Below, piece by piece: positions 24,063 to 35,285 of a stretch of DNA of 64,000 nt. The stretch is taken from NCBI GenBank assembly GCA_928212115.1, contig CAKMRJ010005634.1, forward strand, positions 119,416,300 through 119,480,299, given 5' to 3'. The DNA comes from Lactuca virosa (lineage: Eukaryota > Streptophyta > Magnoliopsida > Asterales > Asteraceae). Positions within the stretch are counted from its first letter, which is position 1, and every line of letters begins with the position of its first letter. Below the pieces are notes generated by a model. The model saw nothing but the letters and a program-made list of their open reading frames with translations. It made no database searches and had not been told where the DNA came from. The position numbers and the translations under genes were made by a program.

Positions 24063-27000
24063 ATGTCTACTCCTGGAAATACTTCTGCTTCGTCCTCCTC
24101 CAACCAAAACTTCTCTTTGCTCAATATATGCTCCAAAGTCGTTATGGATGGCTCAAACTATAACGATTGGATGCGCAACATCAAGATGGCTCTTCGTTTC
24201 GAGAACAAAGAATATGTTCTTGAAAAGGAGCTCAAAGAGCTTGATGAGAATGAAGCTACTCCTGAAGATCTTGCTGCCTACAAGAAACATTACGATGATG
24301 CTACCAAAGTGGCATGCATCATGGTGGCAACTATGTCCCCAGAACTGCAGAGGTACTATGAGGACTACTGGCCTTTCGAGATGAACAAGGACCTTATGGA
24401 AAAGTACCATAAGCGAGCTCGTCAAGAAAAGTTCGAAGTAGTCAAGTCACTCATGGCTTGCAAGATGAAAGATGGGGAGTCGGTTGTGTCACATGTGCAA
24501 AGAATGCAACGCTACATAGAGCGTTTGGTCAAGCTCAATATTCACTTTGATGAGGAATTGGCCATTGACATGGTCTTGAACTCACTTCCTGAATGTTATG
24601 GTCAGTTTATTCTAACTTACCATTTGAACAATACTGAGCAGACCTTGGCCCAATTGCACAACTTGTTGCAGACAGCTGAGGCAGGGATGAAGGGTAAAAG
24701 TATACCCTCCACACCTGCGAATGCCCCTGTTTTGGCTATTGGACAGGGAAAGGGGAAAAAGAGGAAAGGTCCTCCCAAACAAAACTGGAAGAGCAAGGCT
24801 CAAGCTGGGTCATCTAGTAATGGCCCAAAGGCTAAGCCCAATGGTTCCACTCCCCATGTTTCTGATCCAAAAGAGGCAGTTTGCTTTTACTGCAACCAAA
24901 AGGGGCATTGGAAGAGATCTTGCCCACAATATCTGCAAGATATCAAGGATGGCAAAGTGAAGCCATCTTCGGCAGGTATTTACACTATTTCTGCTAATAA
25001 CTCATTATCTTCTCGTTCATGGGTCCTTGATACAGGATGTGGTTTTCATATCTGTTCTGATTTGCAGGGTCTAAAGGAAAGTGAGGAGATAGAGCGAGGA
25101 AGGATAAACCTGATCATGGGAAACAGAAAGTCTTCACCAGTAACCAAGATCGGAGTTTATCAGCTTCTGCTTAGTAATGATGTTAGATTAGATTTAATAA
25201 ATTGTTGCTATTCGTCTGAGATGACGAGAAACATTATTTCATTTCATGCATTGTTCAGACAAGGTTTTACATATTCTTTTAATGATTTGAATGGTTCAAT
25301 TTCTGTTTATAAGAATGGTGTTTTTATGTTTGAAGCTTTGCCTTGTAATGGTGTGTATGAAACAGTGACTTGTGTTGATAGCCTAGGAAATAGTGTACTT
25401 AATATTGACTTGTCTAATAGTGTAGACAAGGCATGCTTGTGGCATTGTCGTCTTGGACACATTAACAAGAAACGCATAGCCCAACTCCAAAAGGATGGAG
25501 TGTTGGAATCATTTGACCTAAAGTCAGATGATATGTGTGAATCTTGTCTTTTGGGAAAGATGACAAAATCACCATTCACAGGGTCTTGTGAAAGAGGTGA
25601 AGGTCTGTTGGATCTCATACACACAGATGTGTGTGGGCCCTTCAGATCAACTACAAGAGATGCTAATCGATTCTATGTGACTTTCACTGACGATTATAGC
25701 AGATATGGATATATCTACTTGATCAAGCATAAGTCAGAAACTTTTGAAAAGTTCAAAGAGTTTAAGCATGAAGTCGAAAATCAATTGGGCAGAAAGATAA
25801 AGATACTTAGATCCGATAGAGGCGGGGAGTATCTTAGTATCGAGTTTAACGACTATCTGAAAGAATGTGGGATAGTCTCACAATTGACTCCTCCTAGGAC
25901 ACCACAGTTAAATGGTGTAGCTGAGAGGCGCAATCGAACCTTGTTAGACATGGTTTGTTCTATGATGAGTCGGGCTTCGCTTCCTATTCACTTCTGGGGG
26001 TATGCCTTAGAGACAGCCGCCCACATCCTCAATCTTGTCCCTACAAAGAAGGTTGCCAAAACACCTCACGAAATGTGGACAGGGAAAGTTCCCTCGTTAG
26101 CACATATAAAGTCTGGGGTTGTGAAGCTTTCGTAAGACGAGAGACTCACGACAAGCTAGCAGCTAGAAGTGAGAAATGTGTTTTCATTGGTTACCCAAAG
26201 CAGTCTTTTGGATATTTGTTCTACAGGCCTAGTGAAAACGTGGTCTTTGTAGCACGAAGAGGAGTCTTTCTTGAAAGAGAGCTCATATTCAAAGAGGACA
26301 GTGGGAGCACTATTGACCTTGAAGAAATTCAAGATTCAGCCAATGAAGGAACCTTAGATGACACTAGCACTCAACCAGAGGAAACAGTTCCTGTTGAACC
26401 AATCGATAACTCATTACCTCTTAGAAGATCCACTAGGGTGAGTGTGCCACCTGAGTTGTATGGTTTTCATATTACTTCAGATGGTGACACATTCATAAGT
26501 GACAGAACACTGGTAAACTTAGATGAACCAGTCACTTATAAGGAAGCAATGGCAGGCCCAGAGGCTTCCAAGTGGAAAGAGGCAATGGACAGCGAGATTA
26601 AGTCCATGTATGACAACCAAGTTTGGAATTTGGTTGATAGTGCACCAGGTCGTAAGACAGTTGGGTGCAAATGGATCTTCAAGAAGAAGACAGACATGGA
26701 TGGAAATGTGCACACATTCAAGGCTCGACTGGTTGCAAAAGGTTTCACTCAAACCCCAGGGGTTGACTATGATGAGACCTTCTCGCCAGTGGCTAAGATT
26801 AAATCTATTAGGATATTGCTCGCCATAGCTGCCTTTCATGATTATGAAATCTGGCAGATGGATGTCAAAACTGCTTTCCTTAATGGGAAGTTGGCTGAAG
26901 ATGTTTACATGAGTCAGCCAGAGGGTTTGTTGATGCAAAGTTCCCAATAGAGTGTGCAAGCTTGAGAAATCCATTTATGGATTGAAACAAGCATCTCGCA

Positions 27001-28106
27001 GTTGGAATCTTTGCTTCCATGAGAAAGTCAAAGAGTTTGGTTTCTCTAGAAGTGAAGATGAGTTCTGTGTGTATATCAAGGCTAGTGGGAGTATAGTAAC
27101 TTTTCTGGTGTTGTATGTCGATGACATATTACTCATTGGTAACGACGTTCCAACCTTGAAAGAAGTTAAGTCTTGGCTTGGAAAGTGTTTTGCCATGAAA
27201 GACCTTGGAGAAGCTGCCTATATTCTTGGGATTAGAATATTGAGAGATAGAAAGAAGAGACTAATTGGACTTAGTCAGAGCACATACTTGGATAAGGTAC
27301 TAAAGAGGTTTAGTATGGAAAATTCCAAGAAGGGAGAGCTACCTATCCAGAGCAATACCAAATTGAGTAAGACTCAATGCCCGAGTACAGATGTTGAAAT
27401 AGATGACATGAGTCGTGTACCTTATGCTTCCGCTGTCGGATCGATCATGTACGCTATGACATGTACTCGTCCTGATGTGGCATTTGCTTTGAGCATGGTC
27501 AGTCGCTATCAGGGAAACCCAGGTAGAACTCATTGGATAGCAGTTAAGAATATACTCAAGTATTTGCGAAGGACAAAGGACTGGGTCCTTGTGCTTGGTG
27601 GCAGTGACACTTTGAGAGTAGATGGTTACAGTGATGCCAGCTTTCAGACGGATAGAGATAACTTCCGTTCTCAGTCGGGCTGGGTGTTTTTACTGAATGG
27701 AGGAGCAGTTACTTGGAAGAGTTCCAAGCAAAATACGGTGGCTGATTCTACTTGTGAATCAGAGTACATAGCAGCAAGTGAAGCGTCGAAAGAAGCAGCT
27801 TGGTTGAGGAACTTCATCGGGGATCTCGGAGTTGTTCCAACCATCCAGGAGCCTATGGAACTGTTCTGCGATAATGAAGGAGCGGTTGCCTTGACAAAGG
27901 AACCGAGAGATCATGGTAAGACCAGACATATCGACAGAAAGTACCATTTCATCAGACATAGAGTAGAAGAAGGCCATCTTATAGTAAAGAGGGTGTCATC
28001 TGAAGATAACCCAGCAGATCCTCTCACAAAGGGTCTGAGTAGGGCTAAGCATATTCAGCATGCTCGGAGCATAGGACTGAAAGATGATATTAGTTTTAGT
28101 AGTTAG
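24063..28106 (+). pseudogene. Copia gag-pol polyprotein, three small frameshifts
   Basis: The start ATG is at 24063. Gag (residues about 1-290) ends with the knuckle CFYCNQKGHWKRSC. The protease has VLDTGCG. The pre-integrase has WHCRLGH and CESCLLGK. The integrase has HTDVCGPF, DDYSRYGY and LRSDRGGEY. Reverse transcriptase follows at 26600-27200 (GVDYDETFSPVAK, YVDDILLIGND) and RNase H at 27580-27990 (ADSTCESEYIAASEA). The frame is broken at about 26110-26115 and twice within about 26925-26950, each consistent with loss of one base. The longest pieces end at 26135, 26950 and 28106. All domains are otherwise present, so it is either freshly dead or a sequencing error in an active copy. I do not write a repaired protein. 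Confidence 0.95.
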
Positions 28107-28973
28107 ATTAGTTTTTGAAACTTGTAACAAAGTAAATGTAATTGACTTTTGGTGATTAAATAATAAAGTATTATTTATAAGTTTGGTTTCTGCCTTTTGT
28201 CAATTGTTTATTATTGTGTTTCATTTTTGCATGTTTTACTTCCCGAATAATAAGATTATTCAAACTCCACAGTCACTCATACTTTTGGAAGTAAGTAGTG
28301 AATTAAGACTGTCATGAACTGGATTGTAGATTGTCTAAGGATAGACATGGCAATAGAATTGCTGCAACGTTCATGAGTACTCAGAAATTGAGATTTGAGT
28401 ATTGGATAAACCCTCGCTCAGAGTATCACTTCATGGAATTCATCACGAGTAATACTGAGACGGTAATATCTTATAATCTTGAAACGAAGATATATGAGTT
28501 GTAATTTACAAGTCGGTTGTGCATTGGTGATACGAAAACGCATTAGTAACTTGGTGTTATAAAACGTATTGTCATGCATAATTTGATGAGTAAAAGATAC
28601 AAGCATATGAGTCAACGTTTATTTGTTCCTTTTGCCCTAACAGGAAAAGCGATATCTGTGGGCCCCTCGATGATTTGGTGTTGACTTATGTGCTGGGCCC
28701 AGCCAGGACTAAATTGATGTGTTCGATTAGAAGTCCTTCATCATCACAAATCAGGAATCGGGAAACATAGATTCTGGACAAAGAGATTGATTACATTCCA
28801 TGTCTTTTGTCTGGGGATATCAAGCAGAACGAAGGGTTATATGATCACTTATCTTAGGACACATAACTGACTGGGTCAGAGTTCGGCAGCAGCTTTTTGG
28901 AAGCTACAATTTGCTGGTCAAATTTAGAGGCATACTAGCAATTATAGTTACAGACTTATCCAAGTGGGAGACT
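28107..28973 (+). other. Copia 3-prime untranslated region
   Basis: No reading frame or recognisable feature apart from the purine tract at its end. Confidence 0.7.
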
Positions 28974-29114
28974 GTTGGATTAGGTGTCTAAGCCCATAAC
29001 TATAATTGGTATGTACTTGAATTGATAGCAGCACAGTCCTTTTGGGTTGCCCTCAACCTAGCAACTGGACAAGGAAATTATGAAAGGAGAGATATTAATT
29101 TATAAGATTAATAA

Positions 29115-29157
<43 letters not shown>

Positions 29158-29859
29158 TTATTAATATGTTAATGGATTAATATATTAATTAGAAATCATT
29201 ATGTTTAATTAATTGTTAGCCATGAATTAATCAGAATTGATTTTTGGGGTTAAAAGAATTAATTATAAGGTACAGGGACTAGTTTGCAATTATCTAATAG
29301 TTGAGTGGAAGGCTCTAGAACCCCCTTGGAAGAGGGTGGACGAAATCTTTAGGGGAAACCCTAATAATTTCGTCCATAGGGGCTTGGATAAGGCCCTTGG
29401 GTTTGCTTAGGCCCTAAGCAAAGGATAACTAGGGTTTCCCTTAAACCCTAGATCCCTCAGCTATATAAGGAGCCTCCTGGTTCATGTTTTTGGTCACTCT
29501 TTCTTTTGAAGAAACCCTATGGCCGAGATTTTGCATACTCCCTCTCCCCTCTCTCTTCTACTTTCCTTCTTGCTAGTTTGGGTGTGATTCCATTAGAGGC
29601 ATTACACTTGTGGTGCTAAAGCTTCCAAGAAGATCAAGATCAAGATCAAGGGAATATCAATTGTTTGCTATAACAATTGAAAGGTATGTAAACCCTAAAC
29701 CCTAGTTTGTTAATTTCGAAATTAGCCTCTCTCCTCTAGGGTTCTTGTTTTGCAATTCAAAGTTGTATGTTCAATAGTTAAAACATAGATCCAAAGTAGG
29801 TTGCATGTGAACTTAGGAATTGTTTTTTCTAGTTTATTTATTGTACCTAAAACCCATCA
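28974..29859 (+). repeat. 3-prime LTR of the Copia element
   Basis: A near-identical copy of 21885-22749. The main difference is a longer (AT)n tract at 29118-29154. The others are a few substitutions, for example GTGCAGGG versus GTACAGGG. Confidence 0.95.
29118..29154. repeat. (AT)n microsatellite in the Copia 3-prime LTR
   Basis: About 37 bases of AT, longer than the matching tract near 22030 in the 5-prime LTR. Confidence 0.95.
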
Positions 29860-30275
29860 GGTTGCTAGCTGAGAAAATGCACCAAAACGCCTTCTTCTTC
29901 TTCTTCTTCTTCTTCTTCTTCGTCTTCTTCAAGGGATAAGATCACCAAAAAGGAGCTTACAAGATCAAAATGGGGCTAGGGTTTCTTGGAGGGTAAAGGG
30001 GAGGTGATGGAGGCTAAGGGTGTGCAAACCATAGCCCTCACTTCCTTTAATATATGGGCACAAATCTCATAATTATGGTTACACACCCAAGCGTCCATCA
30101 CGTCGTGACCATATGCTCGTCACGTCGTGATGCACAAAATGGATACACGTTGTATACATTGATAGCCACGTCGTGGTGTATCCTTCACCATGTCGTGATC
30201 ATCACAAAATCCACATTTTTACATCTTAGATGCCTAGAAACATAAAGGAATCATTTACCTGAAATAGGTGTTACA
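29860..30275 (-). repeat. Element D LTR, proximal part
   Basis: It starts (minus strand) TGTAACACCTATTTCAGG at 30275 next to the polypurine tract, and resumes after the Copia target duplication at 29860-29864. It contains four CACGTCGTGA-type palindromes at 30098-30205 and a TATA-like CATATATTAAAGG at 30045-30057. A (CTT)n tract lies at 29891-29930. Confidence 0.8.
29891..29930. repeat. (CTT)n microsatellite
   Basis: About 13 CTT units with one CGT interruption, inside the element D LTR. Confidence 0.95.
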
Positions 30276-30290
30276 ATCCCCCCACTAGAA

Positions 30291-30762
30291 CTAGATTTCG
30301 CCCTCGAAATCCTCAACTGAAAACAGAACCGGGTAGTGCTCGCGCATCTCTGCCTCGGGCTCCCAAATCCACTCCGAGCCTTTCCGGTGATGCCATTGCA
30401 CCTTGACCAAGGGTCCTACCTTGTTGCGTAAGGCCTTCGTCTTCCTATCAATAATTGCTACCGGTCGCTCAATATAATTCAAACGATCATCCACCTGAAT
30501 ATCATCCAATGGAACAACAACAGACTCATCAATCATACATTTCCTCAACTGGGAAACGTGAAAAGTATTGTGAATCTGACTGAGCTCCTCCGGTAAATCC
30601 AATCAGTAGCCTACCTTGCCTACTTTAGCCATAACTAAGAGCGGGTCGATAAATTTTCTCGCTTCCTGAAGCGAATAATACCCTTCCAAGGGGATACTTT
30701 TAGAAGTACCATATCCCTAACTTGAAACTCCAACTCTGAACGACGTCGGTCCGTACAGGTCT
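30291..30762 (-). pseudogene. Element D pol, C-terminal end with chromodomain-like tail
   Basis: The open part 30602-30291 encodes the end of a Ty3/Gypsy polyprotein: LSQIHNTFHVSQLRKCM, then ERPVAIIDRKTKALRN, then a segment with WIWEPEAEMREHYP. This is the integrase C-terminal and chromodomain region typical of the Tekay/Del group. Upstream (30603-30762) the same protein continues in broken frames. It stops at 30763, where the LTR of element C is inserted. Reverse transcriptase and the integrase core are not in this window on this side. The stop at 30291 is followed by a G-rich tract before the LTR at 30275. Confidence 0.85.
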
Positions 30763-32714
30763 TGTAACGACCCAAAAATCATAAGGTAAAAATTCCAATT
30801 TTAATTCAACCATAAATACCATTTATCCTTTTTTAATCATTCAAAAACGTATTAAAGTAAGAATAGTTATCAGAGTACAATCCCAAAATCACAAATTGCG
30901 GAAACATGGGTGGATGCACTACGATCAAGTTGGACCCTTCCCTTTTGAAACGAAAGTACCTGAAACCATAACAAAAAAAAAACCGTAAGCACAAAGCTTA
31001 GTGAGTTCCCCAAAATACCACATACCATACATATTAAACATACACCGGGCCCTGTCTGACATTCATTAGCCCCTCGCCCGGCATCGGGCCTCGCCCTATA
31101 TTCATCGGGCCCCTCCAGGTATCGGGCCTCGCCTGGTATTCATCAGGCCCCGCCCAACACACTCATCACAACACATGCAAGAGTTACATAGACAGATAGC
31201 ATACAAATAACAATAATCCATGGGCCCGCATTGGTGCCTTTGACCCACCAAACACTGGGAGGAGAATCACCTCAATCCAACATAACCGAACACACGCGTT
31301 GCTGCTACCAGAATCCTCATACTGAACATAACCAAATTATCCTTGATCGATAATTAAGGTAATTTCCCAAAAGTCAAGGTCCAATCTATATTCTATCATT
31401 CCAATGAGCAAATGAACATTTTACCCTTCCCACAGCTGATCTAACATCTCATGGCCCAATTCCCAAAAGACCCAAGGCCCCAAAAGGCCTAAAAAGGGAA
31501 TATTGTGACTACGTCTCACATACTAGACTCGTACGCCCCGCATACTACCTGATGATGCCAAAAGTACAAGTCGTCACAACATGAATATCGGGGAATCTAT
31601 GTGTTACGCTGAGCGTAAGCATACGTACGCCCAACGTACTCACCAGGGGACCAAAACTTCACATTAAGCACTTAATGCTTAAGACCAAAACGTCTGAACT
31701 TAGATCTAACCTCTAAATAAGGTCTTAATCCATAAAGTTGCCAACTTTACTTCTTTGCATGTATTAATGGGACTCAAACCACAATCCAAGCTTCATAACT
31801 TCATAAAAAAGTAACTAATTCTTGCATGAAAGAATAATACTCCTTAAGATCCAAACTTTATGACTTAATGACCTCAACAAGGACCAAATATGAGGCTCAA
31901 AGGTCATGGAGTAACTTATAATCACAAGAACTACAACCATGGGGACCAAAACATTACAAATTACCACCCAACTAGATCTATAAGAAAAAGTCATCAAGAT
32001 TAAAACATTATACCTCCAGAAGATAGATGGGGATGAACAAAGTCTGGATCTACAAGTTCCAAGCTAACCAACGCTTCTCCAACGAGCTCCTTCCTCTTCA
32101 ATGTGCACCAAGAACACTCCAAATCACTCAAAAGGCTCAAGAATACTTAAAAGAAGGCTAGGTTTTCGAGATTACAGGTTGAGGGGGATGGAGGCTGAAT
32201 ATGGGGAGGGTTCCAAGAGTTAATGATGCTTAAATAGGGTCCAAAGGCCCAATATTAGGGTTTGCACCTGACTGGAGTACGCCCAACGTACTTCATGGTC
32301 AAATTGTGATCTAGTCCAGTACGCCCAACGTACACCTATGTATGTCCATTGTACTGGATTAACCCAAAATCCTCTTAACTTCCGAAAGCCATAACTTCAT
32401 CGTCCTAACTTCGATTTCGATGATCCTTATATCCACAGAAAGGTAATGAGAAGCTCTACAATCCTATCAACTCTCATTTTCCTTAAAATCTTCCAAAATT
32501 AAATCCAAAATTCATTAAAGACTTGACCAATTTCCTTTTTACCAATATACCCTTTGGCTCCAATGCACAAGCCAAACTATTGGGATCACATAATCTACAT
32601 TACCCATATCCAAATGGGTCTAAAACTCTCTTTACCCAAAGCCCAAAGCCTTATGATAATTGAAATTCCGGTCACGACCCTGAATTATGGAACGATTTGA
32701 AACAGGGTGTTACA
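30763..32714 (-). repeat. Element C 3-prime LTR (1952 bp)
   Basis: On the minus strand it starts TGTAACACCCTG and ends GGGTCGTTACA. It contains two palindrome clusters of the GTACGCCCAACGTAC type (32274-32355 and 31528-31645), a TATTTAAG box at 32229-32236, and a C/G-rich repeat at 31035-31160 built on ATTCATCGGGCC. Confidence 0.85.
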
Positions 32715-34268
32715 ACTCTCCCCCACTTAAATTAGATTTCGTCCTCGAAATCACTCCTTACCACCCTCCTAGAAACCTGACGATCTGAACAATTCCTTTT
32801 AAATCCCCGATTTGCTGAAAAGGTTGACTTACACTCATAACGACCTTCTAATGCTACCATCGAATCTCATCCTTACCAAAACTCATACACCCTAATGGTG
32901 AACAAATTATTGATCCACTAACTGAAACCAACACTTCACTGCTGTAATTCTGAAACCCCCAAAACTTTACTTGACCTCCACACAGGTAGGGCCATCCTGA
33001 AACACCATCACTAGGACCTCTTACTGGAATTTGAACTGAAAAAATTCTTTTGACCCTAAATTATCCAACTGATACCTTTAGCAGACAGATTCCTTCACCA
33101 TAACTTCATGATGAAAAGATCTTTTATATATACGAGTACGATTCCCAACACGAGTCTTGTATATTTGCGAACCCGATACATAACTCCTATCCTAAAATCC
33201 AAAGATTTTACACTTGCATTCTATCCAAAAATATTTGATTCCAAGGTAACCTTCCACTAAAGCGAGATATCAAATCCCCAACCGACCGCTGAGTCTGACA
33301 GTCTCACACCTGGTCTCACCACCAGGCTCCCACTAAGAATCTAATTGATAAGGGCCACCCTAGCCTAACCACCACACGGATATCAACTTCTGACCACAGA
33401 GTCATCTCACTCTAAACATGATCTAATACCTTGCTCCAACCATTTTCCACTGGGTCTCACCCATACTATCATAACCATACGGGCCTCACTGATAGGTCTC
33501 ACCCAGTCTGCACAATCGAACGGGCCTCACCCATAGGTCTCACCCTATCGAATGTTGTACAGGCCTAGCCTTGCCTCAGATCAAATGATCCTCATCCCAA
33601 ACAAAGAGTAATCCTCTGACAATATTGTCCGCCTCGACCCAGGCATGCGTTGATCCTCTTTTATCTCAACGACCACTCCTACCATTGCCTACCTCAATCT
33701 GGTGAATGATACGACTACATTGCAGAGTTACATCACTTCCCTGATAGTCTATCATCCTTGTGTATGCTACGGCTACCCGTAGTCTTACAAAAGTCCCAGA
33801 AGTACTTGTCAACCTTATGAATGCTACAACTACCCCGTAGTCTTTTAACACTTCCATACTGCCATAAACCCACCCCATTGTCTTACTGTCTAGCTACCAA
33901 GCCAACCATAATCACCATGAGTTGAACCCGCATCCGACTGTACCCAAATCAGGTGTTCGGGTCATGCTTCGAACCCCAAAGACTTCATCAAACAAGAACA
34001 GGCAGAGAGGCTCTGACACAACCCTCAATCCGGATCTAATCACACGTATGCCACGCATTACGACGAATGCGCCAACCTATCGCTGGAAGTTTATGAATCC
34101 CCAACCTTGTGCAACCTCTATCCAAACTTCCACTTGGATTGGCTTCCCACTCGACTAGGATGTGGAACTCCTCCTGGTTCTGCACCTGATTCTATACTTG
34201 TAATCCAGAAGGTTCTCCCCCCACTTAGATTTATCTACACTTTTCCAACCTTACTAAAGACAACAAAT
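32715..34268 (-). other. Element C internal region, 3-prime part, non-coding
   Basis: No conserved protein was found. It holds two diverged units of the TGCTAC-x-ACTACGGG-type repeat (about 33740-33860) that match the 57-bp array of element A, and a loose repeat of GGGCCTCACC and TAGGTCTCACCC phrases at 33440-33560. Confidence 0.6.
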
Positions 34269-35253
34269 CATTACTAGAAAACAACCCTTTAATGACATGC
34301 GAGCAATGACACACACTGATTTACGATACACATTTTTTGTGTGCCCTAAAAATAATGTCAGTTTTCCAAAATATGAAGGATAGAGGACACATATTTGTGC
34401 GTGTCCTAAAATTGGTGTCCAATAAAAAAAATTACAAACACAGAGGGCACCAATCTTAAACGGGTGTCGTGTAGATAGATGTCACCTTATTATTTTTTTA
34501 AACGTGCGTTCGACCATGTAATAAATTCCACAATCCATTCCAACTAAGGCTTTTTCAAGAACGAACGGTGCTCTCTGGTCTCTGCAACAATCGACGATCT
34601 CACCTGATGACCTCGCCTCACCTTGCCGGCAACCTCAGGTCCATCGACCTTTGGTTCATTTCTCCTCCGACGATCTTAGGCTCACTTCTCTTTATCATCA
34701 GGTCGTAAAAGGGTTTTATTTTTCTTCTAATATTCAACGTCTCTTATTTTCTCCCAGCCTAGTACGTGCAAGATTTTTTTGGTGGTGATCGACCCTTAGT
34801 TAAATGATTAAGTCGTTACTTTTTCTCCATTCTCTCGCTTTTCATCAAAATTGAATGGTGTTGTGATTACAGCGCGAGAATGACCAGATTTGCCTCATAG
34901 TGTGTAGAAGGGTCGAATCATGAAGTCCTACCACAACTCAGCGTGAAAAAGGAAGCGACTCTCTGTTCTCTCGCTTCTCAAACGATTTCTCGCTTCCCAT
35001 ATAATTTTATGATTTCTGATTTTGAAATATTAACTTTGGATGCTTAATTTCATAAAAAATTTCTTCTTCTCTGGCACCCCATCCACATCAATATTGTATT
35101 TTTTAGGGTTTCTGAAAACAAAAGCTTATGGGTGTTTGAGTTGTTAATAGTTTCTTCACCTTTTGAGAAAATTAACTTATGGGAGTTGAATTCATTCATT
35201 GTTCTTGATTTTTTTTTCTAAAAAGGTGTTTAATTCCACATTAATTTGTGCAG
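34269..35253 (+). other. CACTA left arm and leader-like sequence
   Basis: Subterminal repeats are followed by a C/T-rich, 5-prime-UTR-like tract at 34540-34700 and AT-rich intron-like DNA ending in TTTGTGCAG. No reading frame was recognised. It could supply promoter and leader to the captured exons. Confidence 0.5.
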
Positions 35254-35285
35254 GTGGCGGTTGTTTATGTGTTTATAGCACTAGG
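35254..35285 (+). pseudogene. Captured DHHC S-acyltransferase exon, left piece
   Basis: After an acceptor at 35253 the frame reads VAVVYVFIAL, a hydrophobic first-membrane-span sequence. It is cut by Gypsy A at 35286 and resumes at 54371. Confidence 0.65.

Larger units (their letters stand above)
21885..29859 (+). mobile_element. Young full-length Ty1/Copia retrotransposon
   Basis: It has two LTRs (865 and 886 bp), a 5-bp target duplication GGTTG (21880-21884 and 29860-29864), a primer site TGGTATCAGAGCC at 22751-22763, and a purine tract AAGTGGGAGAC before 28974. Long non-coding stretches lie between the primer site and gag (22764-24062) and between pol and the 3-prime LTR (28107-28973). 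The LTRs differ by roughly ten substitutions or small indels plus an AT microsatellite length change, so insertion is recent. It lies in the LTR of element D. Confidence 0.95.
20400..30762 (-). mobile_element. Gypsy element D (Tekay/Del-like), minus strand, broken
   Basis: A minus-strand LTR (20904-30275, split by the Copia element) has a primer site on one side and pol plus polypurine tract on the other. On the low-coordinate side, GGCTTTGATACCAACT is the complement of a tRNA-Met-type primer site, followed by leader sequence to about 20400 that resembles the leaders of elements A and C. On the high side lies the 3-prime end of pol (30291-30762). The piece is therefore internal-LTR-internal, the product of a tandem or recombined copy. 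Element C cuts it at 30763. Confidence 0.75.
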
